Source: Pardosa pseudoannulata (taxonomy: Eukaryota; Arthropoda; Arachnida; Araneae; Lycosidae). Taken from it: a stretch of DNA of 64,000 bases. The stretch's first letter is position 1; each line of letters begins with the position of its first letter. Made by a program: the position numbers and the translations under genes. Location: the NCBI GenBank assembly GCA_032207245.1, contig CM063501.1, positions 60,589,170 through 60,653,169 of the forward strand, given 5' to 3'. This document shows, in pieces, positions 49,001-61,590 of this stretch. Under the pieces are notes generated by a model, which worked only from the letters and a program-made list of their open reading frames with translations, searched no databases and was not told where the DNA came from.

Positions 49001-50973
49001 AATGAAATTTTTTTGTAGAATACTTAACCTAATATTATAAATTATATTAAAAGTTAACACAAATATTAATCACGGATTAGAAACTATCTATTCTTTGACG
49101 AATAATACAAACAAAATCCTGTAAAAAAAAACGAAGAAAACTAAAGGCAGATTCTAAAGTAGGTCTTATCCTTCGATATTGCATTCCCTTCATTCAATAT
49201 TAACCTAAAGTTCAAGTAAAATTCCGTCTCGCATTCTAAGAATTCTTTTAAAATTTTCACTTTATAGAGCAGATAATTCTCTTGGATGCTATCTTCCACT
49301 TAAAAAACATCGAGAATGATATATTTAATTTTAAAATATTTGAGAAATTTTGGTATGCTATTTTTCAAATGCGAATAAAAACATTTAACGGATTTTTTAA
49401 GGAAAGATTGTATTCTTGATAGACCAAATATGATATCACGACAAGAGCAATTAAATAAGCATTAAACTGCTCTTGAATATGCTACGCATTTTATCACTTT
49501 TATTTCTTAATCGGGACAAAACTTGAATTAATGTTCAATTTTAATTAAATAATTGCCCCCAACATATGAAAGTTTGTCTCGCTCCTGATATAGAGTGAAA
49601 ACTTACTAATGCAAAGACCAGAAGGATGCAATAATCCTTCGGATAAGTATATACTTCAGATAGCTGAATGAAACGCTTTTTCGTCTATAAAAACAAGAAA
49701 ACTCTACTTTTCTATTTTGCTGGCTTTTCAAAAAATAAACGTAATTTAAAAATAAAGTTTAAAAAATATTTAAATTAATATCTATTAACTATAACAACAA
49801 AATTATCTCGTTTCTCCAAAATTAAATAGAGTAAGTTTCTGTATTCATTACACATTACATAAGTTTATACAATGAAAATTTTTGTACAATACTTAAACTA
49901 ATATTATAAATGATATTAAAAGTTAAGAGAAATTCTAGACACGAATTAGAAACTATATCCATTCTTTGAAGAATAATGCAAACAAAAATCCTGTAATGCT
50001 AACTTTAGGTTAAAAAACATCGAGAATGATATAGTTAATTTTAAAATATTTCTGTGAAATTTTGGTATGCTATTTTTCAAATGAGAATAAGAACATTTAA
50101 CGGATTTTTTTAAAGGCAAGATAGTATTCTTGATAGACCAAAGATAATATTATAACAAGAGCAATTCAATAAGCATTGAACTGCTCTTGGAGTATCCTAC
50201 GAATTTTATCTCTTTTATTTCTTAATCGGGATAAAACTTGAAGTAATGTTAAATTTTAACTAAATAATTGCCCCCAACATATGAAAGGTTGTCTCCTTCC
50301 TGATATGGAGTGAAAACTTACTAATACAAAGACCAGAAGGATGCAATAATCCTTCGGATAAGTATATACTTCAGATAGCTGAATGAAACGCTTTTTCGTC
50401 TATAAAAACAAGAAAACTCTACTTTTCTATTTTGCTGGCTTTTCAAAAAATAAAGGTAATTTAAAAATAAAATTTAAAAAATATTTAAATTAATATCTAT
50501 TAACTATAACAACAAAATTATCTTGTTTCTTCAACATTAAATAGAGCAAGTTTCTTTATTCATTACACATTACATAAGTTTATACAATGAAAATTTTTGT
50601 ACAATACTTAAACTAATATTATAAATGATATTAAAAGTTAAGAGAAGTTCCAAACACGAATTAGAAACTATATCCATTCTTTGAAGAATAATACAAACAA
50701 AATCCTGTAATGCTAACTTTTGCATAAAAAACATCGAGAATGATATATTTAATTTTAAAATATTTCAGAAATTTTGGTATGCTTTTTTTCAAATGCAAAT
50801 AAAAACATTTAACACAATTTTTTTTTTTAAGGAAAGATAGTATTCTTGATAGACCAAATATGATATCACGACAAGAGCAATTAAATAAGCATTAAACTGC
50901 TCTTGAATATACTACGCATTTTATCTCTTTTATTTCTTATTCGGGACAAAACTTGAATTAATGTTAACAATAT
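49001..50973. repeat. tandem array, about 715-bp unit x3 (last partial)
   Basis: Units start AATGAAA(A)TTTTTGTA at 49001, 49871 and 50586. Unit 1 has about 150 extra bases (49125-49290). Conserved landmarks are AACATCGAGAATGATAT, a CAAGAGCA...TGCTCTTG stem, GAAGGATGCAATAATCCTTC (a perfect 7-bp stem, units 1 and 2) and AAACGCTTTTTCGTCTATAA. No open frame is kept. Confidence 0.93.
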
Positions 50974-51262
50974 GTTAAAGCCAAACAAACCGGGTCTCAA
51001 TGACCCGATCGTTATAAAAACATTCCACAAACAATCACTCTATAGAAATAAACTTTCCAAATGTTTTAGTAGCTATCTTATAGGTTTTTTTAGACCCTAA
51101 TAACATACATTTCCGCAATTTTTTTCCGAATATTTTTCTCAGAAAGAGTGCTTTTAATTTATTCGGGTTCCAGAGTCCCAGTGTATGTTCATACACTTTT
51201 GAATTTTTATTTAGTGTTTGTGGTCGGAGGAAAGATGCTGCCAAAATTACATTGTTATTTAA
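50974..51262. other. GC hairpin and unrecognised 69-codon minus frame
   Basis: CGGGTCTCAATGACCCG (50991-51007) is a 6-bp stem with a 5-base loop, like hairpins found near piggyBac-type termini. AACCGGGTCTCA also occurs at about 45880. The minus frame 51244-51035 (lysine-rich) has no recognised domain and ends next to the family C element. Confidence 0.3.
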
Positions 51263-51588
51263 TTAACCCCTTAAAGTGCACCCTCGAGTAAAGTCGTGCT
51301 CTCTAAGCTGGCCAAACCGTGCACACTCGAGATAATTCGAGCGGCGTTGTACTTTATGCTGCTATAATTTTTCACACACCAATACAATCGAGATTTGAAA
51401 ATAACAATGAAAAAAAATCGTTTTATTGATATTTATCATTTACATGAGATTGTAAGCTATTACATTTACTTATTCAAGTATAAAATATATTTTTTCTAAA
51501 TTCAACGTTCTAAATTGTGTTTTTTACATTAAAATATTGATTTTTTTTGGCTGACCTTTTTTAAAACAACTGTGCATTAAGGGGTTAA
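51263..51588. mobile_element. piggyBac-like MITE, family C, 326 bp
   Basis: Bounded by TTAA at 51263 and 51585. The left end TTAACCCCTTAAAGTGCAC and the inverted right end TTAACCCCTTAATGCACAG share 12 leading bases. GCACCCTCGAGTAAAG and ACACTCGAGATAATTCGAG form sub-terminal CTCGAG repeats. The interior is AT-rich with no ORF. It shares the TTAACCCCTT start with family B but not the body. Confidence 0.88.
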
Positions 51589-52290
51589 AATAATGACATT
51601 TAAGGATGAACTATAAGGATGTGATTTACGTTTTTAACTTGTGCGAGTCTCATGTTTTAGCTTTCGGAATGGGGATAAAATAATTCTACAGTTCAAAATA
51701 CTTTTAAAAATTAATATTTCAAATAATCCGAAATATATTTTAAACATTTAATAAAGTATATTTCAAATTATAAATTTCCTATTCATCATTAAATGCAATT
51801 TTGTTGGTATTTTGTTTAAAAAAAAGTTAACCAGGGTTGCTTGTTCTCGCGTAACTCCGGGAAGCACGTCTTCGTGGGATAAGTATATATTGGTAAAAAC
51901 TTTGCAATTTACATTCTAGTTAAAAGACTTTTATATGTAGCTAAAGATGTTCTATATAGTTATATTTACTATAATAAAATGAATTATACATTTATAAATG
52001 CAATAAAAGGAATCAATAATTAGTCTCATTTACAAGTTTCATTAAAAGCCTCCGTTAGAGATATTATTATAGCAACTCTATACTTCTCCATTCATTCAAT
52101 GGTTTATTTCTCTCTATGCTTAGTAAATCCAACGAATAATAATAACAAAAACAACCTGCTCTGAAATCTTCTAAACCATGGTCATGAGAGGATATTATCT
52201 TCAGATTCTCAGTAAACTAACTGTAGTGTACGAATTCGGCTAATTTAATGTCAGAGACTGGCAATATGAGTATCAATGAACCAAGATTGT
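51589..52290. other. AT-rich non-coding DNA
   Basis: A short GC-richer patch (GTTCTCGCGTAACTCCGGG) lies near 51845. No gene is recognised. Confidence 0.45.
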
Positions 52291-52576
52291 GGCTAATTTT
52301 CTTAGGACGTAATCAACTCAAAATTAACCTTCGAATAGAATCTGTTCTTTTCTCGTTGTTCTTGCCCAAGACCTTGTCCATATCTGCTCTCCCTAAATGA
52401 AATTTTCTTGAAAATCCAACTTCCACTTTCGACCAATTTTCTCCTTCACTGAATTCGGCCGTAACTGGGAAACATCCGAAAAAGGAACAAAAACACAACC
52501 ACAGTATCTGCAGGAAGTTGATCAGCGAAGCAATTATTAGTTTCCAACGTTTTATAGTTCAACAACATGGGGCACA

Positions 52577-52579
<3 letters not shown>

Positions 52580-52622
<43 letters not shown>
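52580..52622. repeat. (TA)n(TG)n microsatellite
   Basis: Short TA run followed by about 16 TG dinucleotides. Confidence 0.97.
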
Positions 52623-52624
<2 letters not shown>

Positions 52625-52743
52625 ACATAGAAATGTCGCAAATAAGCATATCTTCATTCAGGGAAGAGAAAAAATGGAGAAGGGAGAGCCAAAGAGAACG
52701 CTTTTACGGAACATTTGTACCTTGCGCTCGGCTTAGTTCGGCT

Positions 52744-52754
52744 TAATCCGATTA
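52744..52754. promoter_or_regulatory. paired-class K50 homeodomain-like site
   Basis: TAATCCGATTA, inside the 15-bp dyad CTTAATCCGATTAAG, is the dimeric P3-type site preferred by paired-class homeodomains with Lys50 and contains the Otd/Bicoid-type TAATCC. Occupancy cannot be judged from sequence. Confidence 0.3.
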
Positions 52755-52850
52755 AGTTATCAGTTAAGCTCGTTTGGGTTTTTGAGTGTTCCTCTGCGAT
52801 TGTGTTATAGCATCATGTTCCAGGCTGCGATGAATCGCAACTATATAGTT

Positions 52851-55490
52851 TTCTTGCAAATCTCTCATGTTTGACAAGAACCTTAACACTTTAGCCCTGA
52901 GTAATATGACATCAGTGATTGGAAAGCATTTTGATATTTAACTTAGAAAAGCTAAAGCAAACGATTAAACTTTACTTTTTGTCCCGTTTTCCTTTTTTTA
53001 GATAAAAAGGATAGATTATAAGTATCTTTTAAATAAAAACAGATTGACGTAAGAAGTCTCTTTGACGTAAGACTTAATTTTCTTTCTGTGGGATAGTATT
53101 TTGTAATATAAATTTAAATGACATAACAAATTGTGTATTTTGAACATTGAAACAATTTAAGAATTAGTGATCAATGAATTTAGAATATTTTTATTTTCTG
53201 TGATATAAAATTTAGAGGATACATTTACTAATTTCATTGATTTTTTAATTTAGGGGCTTTGATATTTTAAAATATTGTTGTCGGTGATGTATCCGTGGAT
53301 GATTCATATGCTTTCGTATTATTTACTGTTAAACGAGATTTTAATAGACAAAAAATAAAATGTGTTACAGTCTGTTTTCTTTTGTTTATCTTAAACGTTA
53401 TCATGTAATTTGTCTAATTGAAGTAAACCATTTCATTTTAATTCCCTGAGACAATTTTATTGCATAAAGACGTACAACTGGATAAATATTTCAAAACATT
53501 ATTAAAATATGCTGTTTTGTAAGGTAAAACTGATAAATCTTTTAAATTTAGACGAATAAAAAAGTTTAAAACTAATTCAGAAAGTACAAATAAATAAAAA
53601 ATAATATATTTTTAAATCTAAGTGCTTTAAATGACTTATCGTTAATTTTATCAGAATTTAATCATAATATTTATTTTACGTTCAATGTTGCTGAAATTAA
53701 TTAAGTTCGAAATTATCATATTATCAATAAAGGCTATATCTAAAAAATCTTTATAAATTCATATATTCGAATTTCATATGAAAACATATTCATTGGAAAA
53801 ATAATCACTGTTGCCTATCAAAGTGCGAATAAGTCTTAACTAAGTGCAAAACAAAAATTAAAATCCCGAAATGTTTACATATATTCAATCAATAATTATC
53901 ACTCAGTTCGTTTGTAAAAAATGAATGTTTACTTCTGCCTCTTACAATTGTAACCTCAAGATTGAAAATAACACACTTCAAAAACAATATAAAAAAACTT
54001 TAGGGGACACAATACCCCAAATATGGTCAAAATATCGATTTTTTTTATTGTTTTAAATAAATGCTAAATATTTTACACATACAGGCAAAATTTGAAATCT
54101 GTATTTATTTACTTATAGGATTTATGCATATAATTGCGTAAATAATAACCATATATACCTTTTCTCTATTTTTTATTTCAATTCCAGGCATCAAAAATGA
54201 TAAGGCCTTTTGTATTTAAGATACAAGTGTTAAAAGTTTTACAGGTTTTCTTCAATATACAGAATAAAACTGAGCAGGAAATTAGCAATAAATGCTTATT
54301 TCTTTTATTATTATGCAAATATATACAAAAAACAGTAAAAATTCATTACTATTTACTGCAAGTAACAGTAATTTATTCATGTATATAAAATATAATTTAG
54401 TACAACTTTCACAAGCATAGTGTATGAGGACTCCTAAGTAACCATATGGCATATTGAACGTGAAATCTAATTTGCCGATTTGTTTGTGAATTATTGGAAA
54501 CTCTTAAGATCAGTATTAAAGTACAAACTTGCAACATTTTTATATATTAATCGGAAACCAATTTAAATCTAAATTTAAAATGTATGCCAGCAATTTTACT
54601 GCCGTTCCAATACTCCTACCAGATTTAAAAATATTTTTTTGTTTTATTCTTTTGATTAGTGGAGTCGGATACATTTCCCCTATTTATTGTGTATTTTATT
54701 ATAAAGAACCTTCTGCGAGTTTTAGTCTACATGATGCTAAATTCTGTTATATAGTCTAAGTCATACTTAATTCTCAAACAAACAATATGTAGAATAAATA
54801 AAACGGTTTTATTTATTCTACTTACTGTTCGTTTTACTAATATAACCCGCTTTAGTACTTAAGCAAATAACTTTTATTTATAGGATTTCCCTACGTGTTG
54901 TTGAAAACAATTAACATTTTTTAAAAAGCATAAAATATTATTTTTAGTTAATTCTTGGTACTTGATCTCTTATTTGATCATTTTCCGTGAAATGCAGAAG
55001 GACCGCATTATCTGGGAGGAAGCATTATAATACGATTAAATGATCACCAATAAAAAAAAAGGACAGTATGATAAGGTTAAGTAAAAAAAAATTATGGGAC
55101 AAGTAGAAAATATTAAGCTTCATTTTAACCATCTTACGTACTTGAACCCCATATAAGGCTCATAACTAAATAAATAAAAATTAATTTAAAGTAATCCATC
55201 AACAAACTTTTATGTCACGTTACACCACTTATAGATTTGGACTCCATAATGTGGCTTTAAAGTAAAATTAATCACAATAACAGTTGGTGGGACAAGATTC
55301 AAAAGTTAATGTCTCAGATGTCTCAAAGAAGTGAATACATAAACAAAACATTCAATAATTGAAAATGTTTTCTGTATTTGATTGTATTTTTATCAATATT
55401 TTTCAAATATTATTCATAGCAATGTAAAATGTTAATATAACTTTTATCATGTAAAGGTACACTGCCTTTTTTATGCTCATGAATTGAAAC
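52851..55490. other. AT-rich non-coding DNA
   Basis: No convincing feature. Frames at 54197-54388 and 54529-54759 are short, AT-driven and unrecognised. A pyrimidine tract plus CAG at about 54165-54188 mimics a splice acceptor without a supported exon. Confidence 0.5.
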
Positions 55491-56182
55491 TCTCTCCCTT
55501 CTCATCCATTCAAATATCATCCTTGTTGTTGTTGCCAATACCACTTGGACGAGCAAAGCATGTGAGCCAGAGGCCACATGAATTAAGGCTAAGGGGGTAC
55601 ATGTTCGTTTTGGCAAACACCGCTAGGGTGAAAGAACTTATTAGCTCAAATGGGTCCTCCTAATTTAGAAGCAGGGACCTAGCAGAAGACCCCTAGGCCT
55701 GGCCTGCCTTTCTAATGTAGTCTCCCCACTATGGCTAATTGTTCATCACTTCCTGTTGGTGACCTTGGACGATGGTTTACGGGTTGCATCTACACACTGG
55801 GTCACTAAATGAGCCGAACGCGTGGATTCGTCCATAGGGTCTACTGCGCACTTTAGTTGCCCATTTGGCTGTCTTTGTTCTTTGGAGTAAAACAGCTTCT
55901 GAAGCCATCCTCCACCAAGGCCATTTTATCGTGTGCCATCGTCGACCTCGATAAGCTATACCTCCTCCAGACGGTGGTAATGGCTTGAAATGGACCATAG
56001 TGTGGAGGGGCCTTAAGCGATATCGTTTGAGAACTTGGAAGACATTGTGACCAAGAACACATTTTACGTGCCTCAGTCACAATTAACGCACATGGAGGAT
56101 CTTAGTACGGTCCGAGCACGCCACCTGCAACCTTTCAGTTAGACATTGTTCCCTTGCCGACTGAGCTACCGCTGGTCATAGA
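55491..56182 (-). mobile_element. tRNA-headed SINE-2, long copy
   Basis: On the minus strand it starts CAGCGGTAGCTCAGTCGGCA (A-box-like), then GAAAGGTTGCAGGTGGCG (B-box-like). GAGGCACGTAAAATGTG, TTGGTCACAATGTCTTCC and CTGCTTCTAAATTAGGAGG follow, matching 10080-10428 in order. About 290 internal bases absent from the other copy lie at about 55690-55980. Overlapping 68-75-codon frames are incidental. Confidence 0.72.
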
Positions 56183-56710
56183 TGCCCCTTGAGTTTTACT
56201 TAACGCATTAATGCCTCACGTCCCTATTTTAAAACAAGTTCAAAATAATTTGTAAATTTTTTGTTTTCTAAAAAAAAAAAAAACAGCGAAGATTCAACAG
56301 TCTTCCAGAATTTCGTACATCTTGTCTTATTTAAAATTTTGTTATTTTGTTCAACATTTCATGATTTTTAAAACCTTACACATAAATTTGCATCTACGGA
56401 AACTAAAGTAAGGACGAATAACTTCATCTAGTAAAAAGTTCCGCTTCAAATTACAGTGTTTTCGTATGATACAAAATAAATCTTTTATCATGAAGTTTTT
56501 CTATATGTTATTTAGAGGTTCCATATAATTTCAAAATGGCCACTTCTCAGTATTGATGTCAGACTGTAATATTCAAAGTTGAGTAAATATCATATTTACT
56601 ATACTCTGTGCTTCCCACAATAACATAAATTAAAAATATTAATTAATGTAAATTCGGCAGACATAACTCAAGAATTGAAAGAAAATTATGATCAGAAATG
56701 AAAATTATGA
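56183..56710. other. AT-rich non-coding DNA
   Basis: No feature seen apart from an A run near 56270. Confidence 0.45.
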
Positions 56711-56902
56711 CCCTTTTAAGCTCATTGATGGTATAATATGATCATAAATAACATGTTATTAGAATGCCATTTAACCCTTTTAAGCTCATTGATGGTATAA
56801 TATGGTCATGAAAAACATGTTATTAGAATACTATTTAACTCTTTTAAGTTCATTGATAGTATAATATGATCATGATGAACATGTTATTAGAATATCATTT
56901 TA
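56711..56902. repeat. tandem array, 64-bp unit x3
   Basis: CCCTTTTAAGCTCATTGATG starts at 56711 and 56775, with a variant at 56839. Each unit ends AACATGTTATTAGAAT. Exact 64-bp spacing. Confidence 0.95.
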
Positions 56903-57345
56903 AACATACTATTCACAGAAATGTACAAAACTATTTCTTTGATTTTCATATAATAATTGAGAGATATATCAAGATATCTTCCTGTTCATTTGTAAAGCTT
57001 TCTGAGTATTTGTTTATAGCAACGTTGTTATTTTCTAAAAAACGAAAAAGTAAAATCTTTCTCTGTGACATTAGTCACCAAATTTGCAATCAACAATTTT
57101 GAAAATAAAGAGAAAAACACGGTATAATCTCAAAGGTGATTAACTTCTCAAAAGGCAGTTTTCTTAACTTTCCAGTTCATGATTTTAACACACAAGTATA
57201 CGACATTAATATTCAGTACTTATTCAAGGTTATCAAACCACGTAAATGTTACTTAAATGCTGGAAAGTGTATTTCCCACAAAGAGCACAGTCGCAGAAGA
57301 GTTTTCATTTTATTTTTTAAAATTATTAATCCTATCAAGATATGC
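56903..57345. other. AT-rich non-coding DNA
   Basis: Two open frames of 74-78 codons have no recognised domain. Confidence 0.4.
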
Positions 57346-57560
57346 ACATTGAGAGGATAAAAACCCGTAGGATAAATCCATGGTTTCCGTAAACTGTTCT
57401 TCTTTTCTTTGATTTTCCTTCTGATGTTTGATCTGTTTTAAACGGTACTGTGAGATTAACATCCGTCATATATCGGCCGAATTCGTGGATGGTAGCTACA
57501 TAGCAATAAAAAATATCCACGCATGGAAAAACAATATCCGCTAGCATTTTAATCCATGTT
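57346..57560. other. unique, less AT-rich block
   Basis: TATATCGGCCGAATTCGTGG and ATATCCACGCATGG distinguish it from its flanks. It has no repeat partner in the window. A minus 70-codon frame is unrecognised. Confidence 0.25.
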
Positions 57561-58371
57561 ATTTTATTCCCAGACAGGTCACTATTTGTGAAAAAAAATC
57601 AAGTTAAATCTGGCTAATTTGAGAATTTAGCGCTAGATTAATTTTCTTCAAAAATCCTGTAAACTTTATCTATTCTTCCTATTTTTTTTTCATCATTTCC
57701 AAGATGAAGAAAAAAAATTTTTTTCAAAAATTTCTCAGACACCGATTAATAATTTCTAACTGTTTTGTAATTAGATATTATTTTGAAATCATTTTACATA
57801 AAGTTTTGCGATTTAAATGAAATCCATAACCGGATAACTCTAAATGATAAAAATATTTCTGTGCAGGATAAATATGCCCATAGAAAATTCTCTCTCTGAA
57901 AATTTAGCAACTTAAAATTAGGTACAGAATCCCCTAACCGTATTAAAATTTTAGTGATACTTCGAAGCCAAAACTTTCTTCAACCCTTCCAGTAACTCGG
58001 GTTTTCAAACCAAACAGAAGCTATAGCAAGTTACGTTCTAAAGCTTGACAACCTAGACATTTGTCTGAGAAGCCCAAATTCAAATGTAGCATTTTGACAG
58101 AGTGTGTGAAAAAACTATTAATATCCCTAATGTCGAATTAATTGAATTTCATAATTTTTTTCTTTTCACTATAAACTCACAGTTCGCATTTATACTCTTT
58201 ATATCTAAAAGCTGACAGTTTACAAACCTTAATAGTCCTTTAAAAAATAAAACAATTATAAATAAAACAATTATAAAAGAGAGGTAAGCAAAACGATTAT
58301 AAAAATGGGATATGCTTCATAAATAACGGAAAAGCTAAAAATCATTTTGGCAATTTAGCGTAAAATTGCTC

Positions 58372-58373
<2 letters not shown>
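57561..58373. other. AT-rich non-coding DNA
   Basis: No feature seen. Confidence 0.45.

Positions 58374-58417
<44 letters not shown>
58374..58417. repeat. 44-base T run followed by purine tract
   Basis: T44, then AACAGAAAAAGAAAAAGAAA and GAGAGAGAGAGAG to about 58450. The minus strand could be a retroposon A tail, but no body is recognised beside it. Confidence 0.9.
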
Positions 58418-58421
<4 letters not shown>

Positions 58422-59600
58422 GAAAAAGAAAAAGAAAGAGAGAGAGAGAGATATATAGTTCCAGAACTAAGTGAAATAAAGACAGCTTCTTGTGATTTAG
58501 CGCAGTTTGCCTGATTTTGTAACAGTACATTTAAGTAATTTCATATGCATTCATACTATTACGTATTAAATGGGTAAAAAATGTGTATGAGGAGTTGTTA
58601 GGTACATGCATTTCTTAATCAATTTCTATTGCTTTACACTACTTGATTATCACTTTTGTGCTATGTTACACGTTTCTTTCTAAACATATATATATTCATT
58701 ATAATTTAAAATAAATTGTCTTTTATTTAAAAATTAAAACATATGTTTAAAAAAGTATGTATCTAAGGAAAGTAAGTCAGTTTGTGTTTTTATCTGGGGT
58801 AGCGTAAGTAACCACTACAGTGGGCACAGGAAGTATTCTTATATCCCGTAGCCATATGATCATGGAATTGATTAGATGTTGATCTCAGATAATTAGGATA
58901 CGCCATAACATACAAAACATTTTTTATATTGTTGAAAGGAAATTTTTCATAAATTATAAGCTAGATTTTAGTCTAGGAGACCATTTACACCATTATAATA
59001 AAAAAAAGAAGTTTAAAACAGTATGACTAATCATCTTCAGATAATTTAATCTATTTTTTACATATTTGGTAATTATGATATTTTTGTGAGTTACTTATTC
59101 CTAAAACTCATCCGAAAATATTAAATGAGACCTTTCAAGACAAATGTTATGTTTAGAGTATACTTTAGTTTCTAATCTGTAGTACCCAACATCCAGTTTA
59201 GTATTACATTTCAGATAAAAACATTTTTTTCTTTACATTTTTGAAATCTAGAACAAGGTAACTAATTTTATCTAAGTTAATACCATAAAAGACTATATAG
59301 CAAGTAAAACTATCTAATATTATTTCCTCGAAATGAAAGGAAAGATTCAGACTCAGAGATGAAACAATCAGTAATACTTTAGTCATGATTTAGTATTTAT
59401 CACTCTAACACTATTAGATACAATATTTCTATAATATATAAACTTCTAGTGCCTTTTGAAGGCCCTCTGCAGATATCTAAAAAAGAAATATTGAGGTGTC
59501 AAAAAAAAAAAAAAAAAGAGTAGTGGCAAATTTTACTTTAAAAATATAACTATCAATTTAATGAAAAATTTGAAAATTTTTATAAATAATCGAACTATTG
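58418..59600. other. AT-rich non-coding DNA
   Basis: No gene seen. An A run lies at about 59501-59517. Confidence 0.45.
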
Positions 59601-59705
59601 TTATCCCCCTTCTTTCTTTTGCATTTGCGTGGGTTGAGGCAAAGGGCACAACCTCCTTGTTGATGTTCTGGGTTAAATCCCTGACCCGAAAATTCGTTTT
59701 TTCCC
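59601..59705 (+). other. possible decayed tRNA-like segment
   Basis: GTGGGTTGAGGCAAAGGGCA followed by CTGGGTTAAATCCCTGACCC resembles weak A- and B-box spacing. Without an acceptor stem or relatives in the window this is tentative. The open frame through it (59561-59791) is unrecognised. Confidence 0.2.
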
Positions 59706-60690
59706 CCTTTATTTACAAAACGTTTTCGCTATTGATTTTTACCTTAAAGACAGCAGGACTAATATTATGGGGATTTCCTACTTTTTATTAGAAAATTTAT
59801 TTTGCATTTACATACTTGTTGGTTTAATTATACAAATAAAAATAATTTTTGGTTTTAAATAAATATTAAGGGTTGGTAAAAAATATTTCTATATTTTAAA
59901 AATCCTCAAAACACTGCGTATTTTTTGACACTTACAGGTACATTAATGACTGTTATAGAATAAATCATTCTCATATATTATGCCTGGAGAACTGTTTTCT
60001 TTTGCATGTGTCCTATAGCACAATCTGCACAAATGAAATATATATATATATATAAATGAAAATGGCTCAAATATATTTTGGAGAAAATAACTTATTTTTA
60101 CATTTACTTTGCATTCTATAAGTACATTTAAATAACTAAGTTTACATAATATTTATACAGATAAAAACTTTCGTAACTATCCTTTACGCATCGTGTGTCG
60201 TGGTTCAATCATGAATATGGCTGCCAAAAGAAAGAGTTTACTAATGTTTAATTACTTATAAAAGCTTCATTTTACACTAAAAAATTAAACTAAGTAGTGA
60301 AAGAGATTGGACAAAATAAGCTTATAAATTTAACTAATGAACAATGCCAACAGAAACACCAGTTTAGCAGCAAATTAATAGGGATGATTTCATAATGTTA
60401 TAAGAGCTAAAATAAATCTTTAGTATTTCTTAAGTGTTTGTAAAGTTTTGTTGAAAAATTATGATTTGCCCAAGCAAATATACCTTCAATATGATCAAAA
60501 CTTCTTTACATGGTATGTGGTTCCTTACAGAATAAATTAAATCATTCAGGTTTTTAGTTTAGTTTCTTGTAACTTATCCTTATTGCTATTTTATTTGAAA
60601 ATGTCCAGAACAAACTATCAAAGGAACATAATCAAAAATGCTTTCTCGGCTTAGCTATTTTTATAGCTGAAAATTAGCCTTCCTGGGATT
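59706..60690. other. AT-rich non-coding DNA
   Basis: No feature seen. Confidence 0.45.
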
Positions 60691-61270
60691 ATACTAAAAA
60701 AAATGCGGCATAGAATGGAATGCCCAGAATCTAATACCAATGTTATGAAGAGAAATTTCAACGCCTTTTACCACTATTTGAAATATGTGTTGGAGCATTC
60801 TTCTGCACGGTCATATGCGCAGGCAAGGACCGCAGAGAACGTGCAGAATGGTTATAACTTCTTTTGTGAGGGTGCCATTGTGCCATTCGCACAAAACTGG
60901 AAATGTCAACAGCGGTCACCTGCGAATACACAGCGGGTCCGCACCGTGGCCCCTAGAAGGCGTGAAAGGTGTTTGTTTGCACAGGGGTGGCGGAATAATA
61001 ACGGGGCGGACCGACCCCTGCAGATTTCTGAGCAGGGGTTCAGATGCTTGGGATACAGGAGCCCGTGTATAGCGATGCAATAGGTGATAGGGCAATAATA
61101 GCCGGCGTGAAATATGACTTAGACGTGACGAATGGTTTCGAACAAGTTTGCACTTCCATTCTTCCACGCATGCAATGATTGCTCGACAGTTATTTAAGCG
61201 TTTCTCGGTCGCAAGTTTATGAAAATTCCAACTGTCGCTATTTGAATTCCGTAACAGAACTCTGTAGAAA
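60691..61270. promoter_or_regulatory. GC-rich island with CTCF-like and Fox-like words
   Basis: This is the most GC-rich unique stretch in the right half. CCCCTAGAAGGC (60950-60961) matches 10 of 12 positions of the CTCF core CCASYAGRKGGC, and GGTGTTTGTTTGCAC (about 60969) contains Fox-type TGTTTGT/TGTTTGC. GGGGCGGACCGACCCC (about 61003) is a partial dyad. Three frames (126, 95 and, on minus, 83 codons) are open over the same bases, indicating low stop density rather than coding. None has a recognised domain. Confidence 0.3.
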
Positions 61271-61590
61271 AATAGAGTAAATATTCCTCTGGTGTCACTA
61301 AATTTTTATCGTGCTGTGTTTAATTTATTGCCGCATTTTAGTATGAATTAAAAGTTTATTATGTGGATGAGATATATAAACATTTTTTTAAGAGATTAAA
61401 GTAGATATGATTCTGTCAGGGTGTGCATTAGGAAATATGTTTTACATTAAGTGGGAGATTACATTTAAAGTTAAGATGTTACATTAAAGGTAAAGCTGTT
61501 GGCCCTAGATAGCAAATAAAGTGTAGAAAAGGGAAAAAGAATTTTAAAATAGAGTAGAAAGTTTAAAAGGATAGGGAAATATTTTTTTAA

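Larger units (their letters stand above)
52291..52850. promoter_or_regulatory. GC-richer island split by a (TG)n tract
   Basis: Non-repetitive sequence with ATTCGGCCGTAACTGGG, CACAACCACAGTATCTGC and AGCAATTATTAG precedes a TG tract. CGGCTTAGTTCGGCTTAATC and the homeodomain-like dyad at 52744 follow it. Open frames of 60-70 codons on both strands are unrecognised. Interpretation as a conserved regulatory element is inference. Confidence 0.28.

Noticed and set aside
54165..54390. Exon following a pyrimidine tract and CAG
   Set aside because: The open frame is AT-driven, has no recognised similarity and no matching donor or partner exon.
60703..61083. 126-codon plus frame as a protein gene
   Set aside because: Two other frames are open over the same GC-rich bases; there is no recognised motif and no splice or promoter context.
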